NCBI GenBank assembly: GCA_002408085.1 | Contig: DHQL01000018.1 | Location: 97,913-161,912, forward strand | Length of the DNA stretch: 64,000 nucleotides | Origin: Spirochaeta sp. UBA5339 | GTDB lineage: Bacteria > Spirochaetota > Spirochaetia > DSM-2461 | Reading direction: 5' to 3' | In this document: in pieces, positions 17,670-25,934 of the stretch | Numbering within the stretch: position 1 is the first letter of the stretch | How the letters are laid out: each line of letters starts with the position of its first letter | Notes under the pieces: model-generated | The model's database searches: none | Told to the model about the DNA's origin: nothing | What the model saw: the letters and a program-made list of their open reading frames with translations, nothing else | Made by a program: the position numbers and the translations under genes

Positions 17670-18668
17670 TTAAGCCATTGCTTTCTCAACGGCTACCGCT
17701 ACGGCAACGGAAGCACCTACCATGGGGTTGTTACCCATACCGATGAGTCCCATCATCTCTACGTGAGCGGGAACGGAAGAAGATCCGGCGAACTGAGCGC
17801 TGGAGTGCATTCTTCCCATGGTGTCGGTCATACCGTAGGAGGCGGGACCGGCGGCCATGTTGTCGGGGTGCAGAGTTCTACCTGTACCACCGCCGGAGGC
17901 AACTGAGAAGTACTCTTTACCCATCTCGTTGCACTCTTTCTTGTAGATACCTGCAGTGGGGTGCTGGAATCTGGTGGGGTTTGTAGAGTTACCTGTGATG
18001 GATACGTCTACTCCCTCTTTGTGCATTACAGCAACACCTTCGGAAACATCATCTACACCGTAGCAGTTGATGGAACCTCTGTCGCCTTCGGAGAATTTCT
18101 TCTCTCTTACAACAGCAAGTTCACCTGTTTCGTAGTTGTACTTGGTTTCAACATAGTTGAATCCGTTGATCCTGGCGATCAGGTAGGCAGCATCCTTACC
18201 GAGACCGTTGAGGATTACCCGGAGGGGCTCTTTTCTAACGGTGTTGGCGTTCTGTGCGATCTTGATAGCACCTTCAGCGGCAGCGAAGGACTCGTGACCG
18301 GCGAGGAAACAGAAACAGCTGGATTCGTCAGACAGAAGTCTGGCAGCCAGGTTACCGTGACCGATACCTACTTTTCTCTGGTCTGCTACAGAACCGGGAA
18401 TACAGAAAGCCTGGAGGCCTTCACCCAGAACTTCAGCAGCCTTGGATGCCTTGGTAACACCTCTTTTTACTGCAATGGCAGCACCGAGAACATATGCCCA
18501 GCTGGCGTTCTCAAAAGCGATGTTCTGTGTTTCTTTTACGATTTCATAGGGATCGAATCCCTTCTCTTTACAGATTTCGCGGGCTTCTTCGAGGGAAGCA
18601 ATGCCGTTCTCTTTCAGAACAACTTCGATCTGTTTAATTCTTCTTTCATAACTTTCAAACAGTGCCAT
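17670..18668 (-). CDS. GGGtGRT family protein of unknown function
   Basis: A 332-residue cytoplasmic protein named for the motif GGGTGRT at residues 259-265. Around it are the conserved SITGNSTNPTRFQHPTAG (about 223-240), the segment from TLHPDN to TMGRMHSS, and a Gly/Met-rich C-terminus containing GLIGMGNNPMVG. Six cysteines occur (33, 89, 118, 120, 202, 246); CFC at 118-120 is notable. The family is known to sit next to a NifU/IscU-like scaffold gene, as here (17 bases after it), but its activity has not been established to my knowledge. In a diazotroph the pair may serve iron-sulfur assembly or repair; that is inference. Confidence 0.88.
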   Translation of the reverse strand: MALFESYERRIKQIEVVLKENGIASLEEAREICKEKGFDPYEIVKETQNIAFENASWAYVLGAAIAVKRGVTKASKAAEVLGEGLQAFCIPGSVADQRKVGIGHGNLAARLLSDESSCFCFLAGHESFAAAEGAIKIAQNANTVRKEPLRVILNGLGKDAAYLIARINGFNYVETKYNYETGELAVVREKKFSEGDRGSINCYGVDDVSEGVAVMHKEGVDVSITGNSTNPTRFQHPTAGIYKKECNEMGKEYFSVASGGGTGRTLHPDNMAAGPASYGMTDTMGRMHSSAQFAGSSSVPAHVEMMGLIGMGNNPMVGASVAVAVAVEKAMA

Positions 18669-18685
18669 AATTACTCAGCTCCTCC

Positions 18686-19381
18686 CTACTCGTGTCTCGG
18701 GTTAACAAATTTTACACCGTCCGCATAGCGGCCGTAGGTGTTGGTACAAGCCTTTACGGCTTCGTTGGCATCTTTACCCTCTTTCACGATCATATCCATC
18801 ATGGGTCCGGTCTTTACGTACTCGTAACCGATAACTTCATTGTCGCTGTCCAGAGCGAGTTTTGTGATGTAACCTTCGGCAAGGTTCAGGTAGCGTGCAC
18901 CCTTCGCCTTTGTTCCGTAGGTAGTTCCAACCTGGGATACAAGACCCTTTCCGAGGTCTTCGAGACCGGCACCAACGGGAAGTCCGCCTTCTGAAAAGGC
19001 AGTCTGAGAACGTCCGTAGGCGATCTGCAGGAAGAGTTCACGCATGGCTACGTTGATAGCGTCACAAACAAGGTCTGTGTTCAGGGCTTCCAGGATGGTT
19101 TTTCCTGTCAGAATTTCAGACGCCATTGCGGCTGAGTGGGTCATACCTGAACATCCGACTGTTTCAATCAGACACTCTTCGATAACACCTTCTTTAATGT
19201 TGAGAGAGAGCTTACAAACTCCCTGCTGGGGCGCACACCATCCGGCTCCGTGTGTAAAACCGGAAATGTCGCTTACATCCTTAGCAACTTTGAACTGCCC
19301 TTCCATGGGAATGGGAGCAGATTCGTGCTTGGGTCCTCTGGAAATGGGACACATTTCTTTTACTTCTACAGAGTATTCCAT
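18686..19381 (-). CDS. NifU/IscU-like iron-sulfur cluster scaffold protein
   Basis: A 231-residue protein whose middle (about 45-120) resembles the IscU/NifU N-terminal fold: GWCAPQQGVCKL (Cys49, Cys56) and ETVGCSGMTHSAAMASEIL (Cys77) correspond to IscU Cys37 and Cys63 regions, followed by GKTILEAL. The usual third ligand motif is not clear; Cys106 is a possible replacement. A C-terminal extension contains YEYVKTGPMMDMIV. AGGAGGAAAAA precedes the ATG. It is the first gene of a two-gene operon with the GGGtGRT protein. No cysteine desulfurase is adjacent. Confidence 0.85.
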   Translation of the reverse strand: MEYSVEVKEMCPISRGPKHESAPIPMEGQFKVAKDVSDISGFTHGAGWCAPQQGVCKLSLNIKEGVIEECLIETVGCSGMTHSAAMASEILTGKTILEALNTDLVCDAINVAMRELFLQIAYGRSQTAFSEGGLPVGAGLEDLGKGLVSQVGTTYGTKAKGARYLNLAEGYITKLALDSDNEVIGYEYVKTGPMMDMIVKEGKDANEAVKACTNTYGRYADGVKFVNPRHE

Positions 19382-19637
19382 TTTTCCTCCTGAATACTAC
19401 CGGGGCGTAGTGAGGCCTCCGGTGCAATTGGGTCAGGGCCCGTAAGCCCTTTTAGTGAGTCTTTCCATTGTCATGCTGTTTTTCGAAGAAACGATAAAAG
19501 ACGACAAGGTAAGGTTAAATGACATAAGACCTTATTTTCTCAACAATACTATTGGAAATCGGAAACTTTGAAAATAGGTAAGCATAGATTATATAAATAA
19601 AATTATATCCAATTTGCCTGCGGGGAGTGGCCAGGGG
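19382..19637 (-). other. Upstream region and possible structured leader of the scaffold-GGGtGRT operon
   Basis: About 256 bases without a gene. Just before the RBS, ACCGG and CCGGT (about 19395-19420) can form a bulged stem, preceded by a GGGCCC palindrome. The far part (19560-19610) is AT-rich and could hold promoters, but no convincing -35/-10 pair was found for either direction. Confidence 0.4.
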
Positions 19638-19646
19638 TCAGGCAAA
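19613..19646 (-). terminator. Hairpin overlapping the stop of the UroD-family gene
   Basis: TTTGCCTG (19613-19620) and CAGGCAAA (19639-19646) form an 8-bp stem that includes the stop codon, followed on the minus strand by TTGGATATAATTTTATTT. It may end the UroD-family transcript; the T-rich run is not adjacent to the stem. Confidence 0.45.
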
Positions 19647-20795
19647 GGCCTTTCTCATCAGGTCACAGTAGAGGCGGACATTGTCCCACTGTGCATCCGG
19701 AGCAATTCTGTGATCGGGACAGGGAATATATCCTCCCAGATCCACCAGAGGCTTCAGTCTCTCCACCTCGGCTTCCACGGCCCTCCGGTCCCGGGCAAAG
19801 ACGGTCTTGTCCATCCCCCCTACTCCCCGCAGCTCCTGTCCATACTGCTCCCGCCAGGGGGCAATGCTCGCCTTCCAGGTTCCCACCTCGATGGGAAACA
19901 TGGTGTTGACCCCGTTCTCCAGCCAATGGGGAATCAGGGAGTCTATCAGGCCGTCACAGTCAACAGAGATAATATCGATGCTGTGTTCCGCAGCCAGAGC
20001 AGTGATGCGTTTATAGTGGGGGGCCACAAGCTCAGCGAAGAGCACCGGGTTCATCAGGGGACCGTTCTTGAAGCAGATATCCTCCCAGAAGTGGAGGAAG
20101 TCGAACCGGGCTCCCGTCTCCAGAATGGTTTTGATGACCTGGTAGCTCATCTCACCGGAAGTATCAATAATCTCTTTCAATAGGTCGGGATCATCAACTG
20201 TCATATAACTCATATTTTCAACACCCAGGGTGTCTCTGATAATGCCGATCATGCTCCCGCCGTTGAGTCCCAGAGGGAGCTCTCTGCCCTCATCCTCCCG
20301 CATAAAATCCAGACCTCCCCCTTCCAGAGTGAGCATACTTTCATTGAATGGCACCATCTTGTCCGTATAACGCTCAGGGCTGTACTGGAACCGGACTTTG
20401 AACTCCTCGTCCCACTCCTTTCTTCCCTTGAGATAGTGATCCACCTCAGTGGGTATGGACACCACATCCCGCTTCTCCATCACGATGACACCGTCGCAGT
20501 TGAGAACCTTCATATTCCCCTGGTCATCCTCTTCAAGAACCCTCCGTTCAAAGGCAGGATAGGCCCTGTAATCGGGACCGAAGAGGCGGCACCAGTCTGT
20601 ATCAAAGCCCAGAAGGGCGCTTATTTCAAAGTCCGCACCGTTCCCGTCCTGCCAGTTTTGCGCCTGATCCCGGCTGATATGCCCCTGGTCGGCCCATTTT
20701 GTCAGGGTCTCCTCCCAGAAGCCGAAGTGAACAAGGGGAAGGGATCTATATGATTCATAATGCAGTATGGCATTGATATTTTCTCTGATTGTCAT
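19638..20795 (-). CDS. Uroporphyrinogen-decarboxylase-family protein (methyltransferase-like)
   Basis: A 385-residue protein of the UroD/MtaA fold. Visible signatures are WEDICFKNGPLMNP near residue 240, ALAAEHSIDIISVDCDGLID, and GVNTMFPIEVG; the C-terminus contains GGYIPCPDHRIAPD. The conserved N-terminal arginines of true uroporphyrinogen decarboxylase are not evident, and no other haem gene is nearby, so it is more likely one of the many UroD-like proteins associated with methyl transfer or sugar metabolism. AAGGAT precedes the ATG. It is divergent from an AraC regulator, which probably controls it. The substrate cannot be told. Confidence 0.78.
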   Translation of the reverse strand: MTIRENINAILHYESYRSLPLVHFGFWEETLTKWADQGHISRDQAQNWQDGNGADFEISALLGFDTDWCRLFGPDYRAYPAFERRVLEEDDQGNMKVLNCDGVIVMEKRDVVSIPTEVDHYLKGRKEWDEEFKVRFQYSPERYTDKMVPFNESMLTLEGGGLDFMREDEGRELPLGLNGGSMIGIIRDTLGVENMSYMTVDDPDLLKEIIDTSGEMSYQVIKTILETGARFDFLHFWEDICFKNGPLMNPVLFAELVAPHYKRITALAAEHSIDIISVDCDGLIDSLIPHWLENGVNTMFPIEVGTWKASIAPWREQYGQELRGVGGMDKTVFARDRRAVEAEVERLKPLVDLGGYIPCPDHRIAPDAQWDNVRLYCDLMRKAFA

Positions 20796-20876
20796 GGATT
20801 TATCCTTACTATAATAAGATTAGTTTTATGATATAATCGGGTTTATACCATTAAAATAGACAAATATAGAGAACAT
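20796..20876. promoter_or_regulatory. Divergent promoter region between the UroD-family gene and the AraC regulator
   Basis: An AT-rich 81-base gap. A perfect TATAAT lies at 20832-20837 on the plus strand, and TTATTATAG is seen on the minus strand near 20812-20820. Matching -35 boxes are weak, in keeping with activation by the AraC-type protein. Confidence 0.45.
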
Positions 20877-21770
20877 ATGGACAAAAATAAGATTTCTCCC
20901 ATTTCCACAATGGAAGTAAAAGTGAACTTCTGCGCCTGGAACAGAACCGAACCGGGACGGACCGTTTCCTGGGGCCCAAGAGAGATCGAGGAGTACGAAC
21001 TGATCTTTATCCGCAGGGGCCGCTACCGTTATCTGGAGCACAGTGAGTCGGGTTTCTCATTCCCCCGGGGTAAAGGGGAAGAAGATGGAAGCTTCAGCAT
21101 CAGCGCCGGACCGGGAGAGCTTCTGATCATTCCTCCCGGAACCACTCACACATTCGGTGCCATCACCGAAAAGGGAGAGTATGCCTTTATCCACCATAAG
21201 CTGAATCTCACCGGAGGGGAGGAGAATTCCCTAAGGGGGATTGATCCCCCTCCCCGGTACATCACTCCCTTCAGGGAGGATTACCGTCAGATTGTCCATG
21301 ACTTTACGGAGATTATCAAACTCTATCAGAGCTATGAGCCCCTGAAGGAGGAGCTTCTGTGCAATCTCTGCCGAAACATCTGGCTCAACTGCGGCCGCCG
21401 CTGGACCCTTGATACCGGAGGGAACACTCCGTCGGGAAGAATGGAGAGGATGCTGGAGTATATCAGATCAAACTGCACCAGTCCCCTGGACCGCAGAGAG
21501 CTTGGCCGTGCCTTCAACCTGACCCCGGAATACATCAATGCCCTCTTTAAAAAGGAGCTGGGTATGAGCCCGGGCGAGTGTATTAACCGGGAGAGGATCT
21601 TCCAGGCCTACACCCATATATACAACGAAGGCTGCTCCGTAAAGGAGGCAGCCTTCCGTTCGGGATTCAATGATCCCCTCTACTTTTCCAGAGTCTTCAA
21701 GAAGATAACCGGACTCAGCCCTGGAACTCTGAAGGGGCGGGAGTTTTTTCACGAGGAACTTACTCCTTGA
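20877..21770 (+). CDS. AraC-family transcriptional regulator
   Basis: A 297-residue regulator with an N-terminal cupin-like ligand domain (LLIIPPGTTHTFGAI near residue 83-97) and two C-terminal helix-turn-helix motifs: LDRRELGRAFNLTPEYINAL and the classic VKEAAFRSGFNDPLYFSRVF followed by FKKITGLSPG. It is divergent from the UroD-family gene and convergent with the ABC permease genes, whose last gene overlaps its 3' end by 11 bases. The upstream RBS is weak (GAGAA). It probably senses a sugar or sugar derivative. Confidence 0.88.
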   Translation: MDKNKISPISTMEVKVNFCAWNRTEPGRTVSWGPREIEEYELIFIRRGRYRYLEHSESGFSFPRGKGEEDGSFSISAGPGELLIIPPGTTHTFGAITEKGEYAFIHHKLNLTGGEENSLRGIDPPPRYITPFREDYRQIVHDFTEIIKLYQSYEPLKEELLCNLCRNIWLNCGRRWTLDTGGNTPSGRMERMLEYIRSNCTSPLDRRELGRAFNLTPEYINALFKKELGMSPGECINRERIFQAYTHIYNEGCSVKEAAFRSGFNDPLYFSRVFKKITGLSPGTLKGREFFHEELTP

Positions 21771-22722
21771 CTCCTCCCTCGGACATACCGCCCACAAGGT
21801 TCTTCTGTATTCCCATAAACAGGGCGATAACCGGTACCGCCGTAAGGACCGATGCAGCCATAATTCTGTCCCATACGGCATTTTTGGAAACAAAAAGGGC
21901 CCGCAGTCCCATGGGAAGGGTATAAAGATTCTTGAAACCTTTGAGAAATACCGAGGCAAAGAGGTACTCATTCCAGGCGATCATAAAGGAGTAGATATAA
22001 ACCGTGACAATGGATGAGAGCGAGAGGGGAATGATGATTCTCCAGATGGTTCCAAAACGGCTGGAGCCCTCGATCATGGCCGCTTCTTCAATGGAAAAGG
22101 GTATGGTCCTGAAGAAGTTGCCCAGCATATAGAGGGAGACCGGCAGGGTCTGTACCATGTAGATTATCAGCAGGGCCGTAAAGGTGCCCCCTCTGGTGGA
22201 GAGCAGACCTATTCCCACACAGACCTTGTACAGGGGGATCAGCAGAAGGATGCCTCCGAACATATAGACAAAGAGGACCCCTCTCTGCACCGTGGCCCGG
22301 CCGGGATACCTGAGACGGCTGAAGGAGTAGGCCCCTAAAATGGCTATGATCACCGACATCAGAGCCGCCACTCCCGAAAGGATCAGGGAGTTCATAAAGT
22401 ACCGGGGAAAGGGAAAGACATCTCCGCTGCTGCGGTACTTGTCCAGAATCTGATCCTTCTGGGCTCTGGTCATATCCGGGGTGTTCTCCAGAAGCTCGAT
22501 GATCGATTCAGGTACATTCTTCAGGTCCTGACCGATATTCAGAAGCTCCTTGTAGGCATCGGTATTGATCTGTGTCGGAATCAGTGAGGGATTTCCCCAG
22601 TCCCACTGATACTTGAAGGAGGTTGAAAGCATCTGGATAAAAGGAAAGATGCAGAACAGAACGATTAAAACTACCAGCAGAAAGAATCCTGCGGATCTGA
22701 GAAAACTTCGTTTTTTTACCAT
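21760..22722 (-). CDS. CUT1 ABC sugar importer, inner-membrane permease (MalG-like)
   Basis: A 320-residue permease with an N-terminal helix (about 8-30), an unusually long exported loop (about 35-105), then five helices. The ATPase-docking EAA loop reads EEAAMIEGSSRFGTIWRIIIP and the C-terminus ends in GGMSEGGVKE, typical of MalG-type subunits. It overlaps the MalF-like gene by 7 bases and is the last gene of a binding protein-permease-permease operon. No ATPase gene is linked. Confidence 0.92.
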   Translation of the reverse strand: MVKKRSFLRSAGFFLLVVLIVLFCIFPFIQMLSTSFKYQWDWGNPSLIPTQINTDAYKELLNIGQDLKNVPESIIELLENTPDMTRAQKDQILDKYRSSGDVFPFPRYFMNSLILSGVAALMSVIIAILGAYSFSRLRYPGRATVQRGVLFVYMFGGILLLIPLYKVCVGIGLLSTRGGTFTALLIIYMVQTLPVSLYMLGNFFRTIPFSIEEAAMIEGSSRFGTIWRIIIPLSLSSIVTVYIYSFMIAWNEYLFASVFLKGFKNLYTLPMGLRALFVSKNAVWDRIMAASVLTAVPVIALFMGIQKNLVGGMSEGGVKE

Positions 22723-23603
22723 TTCAGCACCTTCTTTACGTAAAAAAGTATGAATCCTATAAGCAGGATGAACTGGATCAGCGCCAGAGCGGAGCCCTGC
22801 CCCATCTCCATGGTGCCTACAAAGGCCTTGAAGTAGGTGTATACCGAAAGAACACGGACATTGGTGGTAAGCAGGTAGATCTCATCAAATTTATTGAAAT
22901 TCCAGATTACCCTGAGAAGGATAATGGAGCTGGTGACAAAGTAAATTTCCGGGAAGGTTACATAGCGGAACTTTTCCCACCCCGAGGCACCGTCCACTTC
23001 GGCGGCTTCATAGAGGTTTTTATCGATTCCCTGGAGTCGGGAAAGAAGCATCAGGTATGTAAAGGGAAAGTTCTTCCAGATACTGAATACAATGGCTATC
23101 CAGACAGCCGATGATGGGGAACCGATCAGATTCACCCGGGTATTCAGAATCCCCAGTCTTTCCACCAGCACATCCATAACAATTCCGTTTACAGGATCAA
23201 AGATAAACTGCCAGGCAAAAACAACCGAAATAACAGGAGCCACATAGGGAAAGAGCACCAGCGAGCGGACCAGACCTCTCAGGGGAAATTTCTGGTTCAT
23301 CACCAGGGCAACCACAAGACCCACAAGGGTCGTTCCGACGGTTGTAAAGACCACATATACCACAGTCGTTCCTAAAGACCTCCAGAAGGTGGGGTCCGTA
23401 ACAACGGTTCTGTGATTCTCAAGGCCCACAAAGGTATTCCCCCTGTGGAGATTAACATCAAAAAAACTGAGATAGATGTTATAGACAATGGGGTACAGGA
23501 TCAGGGCCAGAATGATAAAAACAGCCGGAAAAACCAGACCCCAACCCAGCATGACTTCTCTCTTTTCTCTGGTCAGAGAAGATGCAGGAAGAAAGGTACT
23601 CAT
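22716..23603 (-). CDS. CUT1 ABC sugar importer, inner-membrane permease (MalF-like)
   Basis: A 295-residue permease with six predicted helices, starting near residue 18 (GWGLVFPAVFIILALILYP). The EAA loop reads YEAAEVDGASGWEKFRYVTFP. It partners the MalG-like protein encoded just downstream (7-base overlap). AAGGGAG lies about 7 bases before the ATG. It follows the binding-protein gene after a 122-base gap containing GC-rich hairpins. Confidence 0.92.
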   Translation of the reverse strand: MSTFLPASSLTREKREVMLGWGLVFPAVFIILALILYPIVYNIYLSFFDVNLHRGNTFVGLENHRTVVTDPTFWRSLGTTVVYVVFTTVGTTLVGLVVALVMNQKFPLRGLVRSLVLFPYVAPVISVVFAWQFIFDPVNGIVMDVLVERLGILNTRVNLIGSPSSAVWIAIVFSIWKNFPFTYLMLLSRLQGIDKNLYEAAEVDGASGWEKFRYVTFPEIYFVTSSIILLRVIWNFNKFDEIYLLTTNVRVLSVYTYFKAFVGTMEMGQGSALALIQFILLIGFILFYVKKVLKW

Positions 23604-23630
23604 GAATAACTCCCTTGAAAACTTTTCCGC

Positions 23631-23707
23631 CCCCCGCGGGGGATTGAGTTTCCATTTCCATTTTGAATTAAAGGCAGACCGGGTCTCCCCCCGGGGAGGA
23701 GGCCCGG
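23631..23707 (-). promoter_or_regulatory. GC-rich intercistronic hairpins between binding-protein and permease genes
   Basis: CCCCCGCGGGGG (23631-23642) and CCGGGTCTCC...GGAGGAGGCCCGG (23679-23707) can fold as stems. Neither is followed by a T-run. Similar hairpins after binding-protein genes are known to protect the upstream mRNA and give more binding protein than permease. Confidence 0.6.
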
Positions 23708-23725
23708 AAATTCAGAAGCAGGAGG

Positions 23726-25099
23726 CTACTTCTGCTTGTTCATTTCAGCTTCAGCCCAGGCCATGGCTCTGTCCACGTCCATATTCTCCTGAGTGATCTT
23801 GTAGATCATCTGGGGAATGATCTGCTTGCTGTAGATGGTACTGGCTGCGGCAATTCTGTTTCCTTCAACAATGCTGAAGGTTTCGATATTGTCGAGACCG
23901 GCTATGATTTCGGCCATTTTATCGGCACCGTAGTTGGAAAAGATTCCCTTGGGATCGTTCTGAAAACGCTCGTTGACGGCAATCTCTTTCAGAACCGGGT
24001 TCATTCCACCGGGGGCCATATGGAGCCATGTGATATAGGCATTGGGTGTATAGAGGTAGCGCATAAAGCTCTGGGCGGCAGCGGTCTTGGCAGCATCTCC
24101 CTGATCGGGAAGAGCCAGAGAAACAACCACACCGTATCCGGCGTCATAGTCGTTGGTGATGGTGGAGGCCATTCTTGTATTCTTGACCAGTTCGGGGTCG
24201 AAACTGGCACCTGCCAGATCTGCGAAATTTTCACTTGTAAGTGAACCTGCGGCGGCCTCAGCCAGGGCCAGGTCGTCCATGATATAGGTGGAGTAGAAGA
24301 ACATGGCCATCTTACCCTGGAGGTAGTAGTCTCTCGCTCTCCAGGTCTGGGGTCCGGGAGGATTATACTTTGCCAGCTCTGCATAAATTTCAACGGCTTC
24401 CTTCATTTCAGGAGAGTTGAAGATCAGGTTTCCATCCTTATCAAAGAGCTCGGCACCGTTGGACATGGCGAACATGGTAAAGCACTGCTCCGCATAGGTT
24501 TCAGCCTTGGTCCCCACCAGGATTCCATACTGGTTATTGGAGGGCTCATAGAAGTATTTGGCGGCTTTCAGGATATTCTCCCAGGTGTTGGGGGGATTAA
24601 GCCCGGCTGCTTCAAACCAGTCGGCCCGGTACCAGATTCCCTGAACCCAGCCGTGGTAGGGGGTGGCATAGTAGAGACCGGGGGTGGAGCTCTCATTCAG
24701 CTTCAGGGTTCCCGCATAGTATTTATCTTTTCCAATTGAGTTGATCAGCTCTGTAACGCCCTCAGCATCCAGAAGTCCTTCACTGCCGAAGGCAACAGCA
24801 TTCTCGGCGGCACACTCTATCATGGCGGGCATATTTCCCGCAGCGGCGGCGGTGTTCAGCTGAGTGGGCATATCGTTTTCATCCACCGGGATAACATTGA
24901 TTGTCACATTCGGATTCATGATCTGAAAGGTGTCAACCAGAACCTGAATGGTTGCCAGACGGTCTGACTGGGTCTGGGTCGTCCAGAAATCAATTTCCAC
25001 AGGACCGGCCATCTCATCAGCAGTTTCCTGCTGTCCGCCGGCAAATCCGAAACTGATTAAAACCAGAAGGATCATAAGAAAACTCAACATTTTTTTCAT
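23726..25099 (-). CDS. Extracellular sugar-binding protein of a CUT1 ABC importer
   Basis: A 457-residue exported protein. The signal peptide is MKKMLSFLMILLVLISFGFA, followed by GGQQETADEM, a pattern frequent in spirochaete binding proteins. The mature part shows the family-1 fold: VEIDFWTTQTQSDR, ALNPPNTWENILKAAKYFY-like segments and KTAAAQSFMRYLYTPNAY near the C-terminus. The start at 25099 has AAAGGAGAA about 5 bases upstream and gives a clean signal peptide. First gene of the importer operon, 136 bases after the response regulator gene of a dedicated two-component system. The sugar is unknown. Confidence 0.92.
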   Translation of the reverse strand: MKKMLSFLMILLVLISFGFAGGQQETADEMAGPVEIDFWTTQTQSDRLATIQVLVDTFQIMNPNVTINVIPVDENDMPTQLNTAAAAGNMPAMIECAAENAVAFGSEGLLDAEGVTELINSIGKDKYYAGTLKLNESSTPGLYYATPYHGWVQGIWYRADWFEAAGLNPPNTWENILKAAKYFYEPSNNQYGILVGTKAETYAEQCFTMFAMSNGAELFDKDGNLIFNSPEMKEAVEIYAELAKYNPPGPQTWRARDYYLQGKMAMFFYSTYIMDDLALAEAAAGSLTSENFADLAGASFDPELVKNTRMASTITNDYDAGYGVVVSLALPDQGDAAKTAAAQSFMRYLYTPNAYITWLHMAPGGMNPVLKEIAVNERFQNDPKGIFSNYGADKMAEIIAGLDNIETFSIVEGNRIAAASTIYSKQIIPQMIYKITQENMDVDRAMAWAEAEMNKQK

Positions 25100-25159
25100 A
25101 AACTTCTCCTTTGCACTTGAGGACCTGTCCGAAAAGACAGGTCTAATTCGAGTCATATT

Positions 25160-25182
25160 AATTCTATATCCGGTATAGAATT
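25160..25182. promoter_or_regulatory. Inverted repeat upstream of the binding-protein gene, shared with the kinase gene
   Basis: AATTCTATA and TATAGAATT flank a TCCGG centre: a perfect 9+9 inverted repeat, 61 bases before the binding-protein start. A very similar element lies at 27247-27269 before the sensor kinase gene. The likely ligand is the response regulator encoded between them. Confidence 0.6.
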
Positions 25183-25199
25183 GAAAAAAGTCACAAATT

Positions 25200-25216
25200 G
25201 GTACCGGATCGGTACC
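25200..25216. promoter_or_regulatory. GGTAC-N6-GGTAC direct repeat, shared with the kinase gene
   Basis: GGTACCGGATCGGTACC also reads as an inverted repeat of GGTACCG. The same GGTAC-N6-GGTAC spacing (one helical turn) is found at 27175-27191 right before the kinase start. It may be a second regulator-binding site, or a weak terminator of the response regulator gene. Confidence 0.45.
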
Positions 25217-25235
25217 GGTTTACTGCAAAGGACGT

Positions 25236-25934
25236 CTATTCATCCAGGAGATAGCTGCAGAATTCGCTGAGCTGCGAGTTTCTGGCAGCCTTCATTGCTG
25301 ACATTCTGTCATGAATCTTCAGCTTGCCGTAGATATGGGTTATATGGTTTTTCACTGTCTGAGCCGCCAGAAAGAGTTTTCCGGCGATCTGTGTGTTGTC
25401 GTAGCCCCGGGACATAAGGTAAAGTATCTCACGCTCCCTGCGGCTAAGGTGCTCAATGCTGTACTGGATCTCTTCGGTCCCCTCCGATGACTCTGAATAC
25501 TGCAGGTCTGTCCTGCTGGACCTACCGCCCACAAGCTGAGACGCCACATCCGGGGAGATCTGCAGGGTTCCGTTGTTGACAGCCCTGATGGAGTGGATCA
25601 GATCCTCAGAGGGCATGTTCTTGAGCAGATAGCCAACGGCGCCCCCTTCCAGAGCATCATGGACATAGGCATCGTCATCAAAGGTAGTGAGCATCATAAT
25701 CTTGATATCCGGTTGTTTTCTGTGGATCTCCGCTGCCGCCAGAACACCGTCGAGTACGGGCATCCTCACATCCATCAGAATAATATCGGGTTCAAATTCC
25801 AAGGCGGCGCTGACGGCTTCCTCTCCGTTAAAGGCGATACCCACGACATCAATATCTTCAGCCTTCATGGTCAGAACCGTCTGCAGGGTCTCAACAAAAA
25901 GAACCTGATCATCAACCAGCAAAACCCGGATCAT
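25236..25934 (-). CDS. NarL/LuxR-family response regulator
   Basis: A 232-residue protein with a receiver domain (DDQ near residue 8, phosphoacceptor in DIILMDVRMPVLDG, LTTFDDDAY, and Lys in GYLLKNMPSED) and a C-terminal LuxR helix-turn-helix (LSRREREILYLMSRGYDNTQIAGKLFLA split over about 160-190, then TVKNHITHIYGKLKIHDR). The start at 25934 is chosen because AGGAGG lies 6 bases upstream; a longer frame begins at 25949. It overlaps the kinase gene by 23 bases, so the two are one unit. It probably controls the downstream sugar importer. Confidence 0.92.
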   Translation of the reverse strand: MIRVLLVDDQVLFVETLQTVLTMKAEDIDVVGIAFNGEEAVSAALEFEPDIILMDVRMPVLDGVLAAAEIHRKQPDIKIMMLTTFDDDAYVHDALEGGAVGYLLKNMPSEDLIHSIRAVNNGTLQISPDVASQLVGGRSSRTDLQYSESSEGTEEIQYSIEHLSRREREILYLMSRGYDNTQIAGKLFLAAQTVKNHITHIYGKLKIHDRMSAMKAARNSQLSEFCSYLLDE

